Assembly: GCA_002077045.2 (NCBI GenBank)
Contig: KZ111141.1
Span: forward strand, 1,973,717-1,993,213
Direction: 5' to 3'
Length of the DNA stretch: 19,497 nucleotides
Source of the DNA: Rachicladosporium sp. CCFEE 5018
Taxonomy: Eukaryota > Ascomycota > Dothideomycetes > Cladosporiales > Cladosporiaceae
The translations under genes and the position numbers were made by a program. Positions within the stretch are counted from its first letter, which is position 1. Each line of letters begins with the position of its first letter. Positions 18,941 through 19,497 of this stretch are shown piece after piece. Under the pieces are notes generated by a model that did not search any database, was not told the DNA's origin, and worked only from the letters and a program-made list of their open reading frames with translations.

Positions 18941-19497
18941 GCGTGGCCGTGTTACTATGTACAGCAACCTTTTACGACTTCGGCTTTAGGAAAGTTTGCT
19001 TTGTTTGAACGCTTTGGGTAGCACGGCGTTCATGGCTTCGGTGACATACGGGAAAGAGAAATTTGTTTCAGATACGGGTGGGCGAGAACGACGATACCAA
19101 CGCAGACTTTGCGAGGAGATGGTCAGGTTGAAGGTGTGTGTCCTTTGTACAGATGAGCTGGACCACACTCGCTTGGATAGATGGAAGAGAAGGGAAACGG
19201 AGAGGAAGAGTGGCCACCGAGAGCCCTTGATTGTAACAGCAAGAGCTGGGAATGTGTACAAATCAAAGCTGTACATCTACGAAGAGCCTTTGTACAGAGA
19301 TCACTATCATTGCTCATTCTCCTTTCAGCTCTTTACGCATACCTGAAAGGTTCATCACCACAACCAAGAGTGACCAATAGTTGACAGCAGCTACAGGACT
19401 CTTCTCCGAGGCCACTAACCCGCGCTAATCCGCCGGCACGACTTCTGCTCTGCAGCCTCTATGCACGTCAATATATCGCCGCGAAAAGGCCATACTT
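18941..19497. other. 3' flank of the sulfurase-like gene, no gene seen
   Basis: An open frame runs over 18996-19346 (+) but begins with TTG and has no recognisable motif; the antisense frame 18986-19276 is equally unconvincing. The region holds several TGTACA palindromes. The last ~100 bases could be the promoter of a gene beyond the edge, but nothing proves it. Confidence 0.45.
19146..19296. repeat. Cluster of four TGTACA palindromes
   Basis: TGTACA occurs at 19146-19151, 19255-19260, 19270-19275 and 19291-19296; a fifth copy is at 18958-18963, just past the stop codon. The outer two copies of the cluster lie in a 12-base direct repeat, CCTTTGTACAGA, at 19142-19153 and 19287-19298. In RNA these would give UGUA cores of the kind read by Pumilio-family proteins; in DNA they are perfect dimer sites. 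Confidence 0.55.

Overview
The window looks like nuclear DNA of a filamentous ascomycete fungus, possibly a dothideomycete (that rank is a guess). Four complete protein-coding genes and one partial gene can be supported. Several are interrupted by short introns (50-63 nt, plus one of about 155 nt) with GTAAGT/GTAGGT/GTATGT/GTACGT-type donors and CTGAC-like branch sites. Genes lie on both strands with long spacers. There is no operon logic, no prokaryotic signal, and no rRNA, tRNA, CRISPR array or recognisable transposon.

Layout: (1) 2-334 (+), the C-terminal end of a protein resembling fungal bZIP/DUF3425-type regulators. (2) 706-2337 (+), a probably mitochondrial DUF1992 (DnaJC28 conserved domain) protein. 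(3) 2338-6965, a gene-poor spacer of 4.6 kb with only unsupported short ORFs and one neat inverted repeat. (4) 6966-8124 (-), a three-exon short-chain dehydrogenase/reductase. (5) 9116-10612 (+), an intronless uncharacterised fungal protein with a globular N-terminal half, a proline-rich linker and a coiled coil. (6) 11782-13731 (-), a two-exon ABCG-type half transporter. (7) 13732-16401, a 2.7 kb spacer shared by divergent genes. (8) 16402-18940 (+), a four-exon class V aminotransferase-fold protein of the molybdenum-cofactor sulfurase family that lacks a MOSC domain and carries a long disordered tail. (9) 18941-19497, 3' flank with a cluster of TGTACA palindromes.

Nothing shows that these genes act together. 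The SDR, ABC transporter and Moco-sulfurase-like genes lie in one neighbourhood, but there is no backbone synthase, P450 or shared promoter motif to make a convincing biosynthetic cluster. The most interesting points are the MOSC-less sulfurase-like protein with an ambiguous 3' splice pattern, an intron-like segment that overlaps the stop codon of the transporter, a long ORF overlapping the start of the sulfurase-like gene, and the TGTACA cluster. I found no clearly new multi-gene system. All family assignments come from reading motifs by eye, with no database search.
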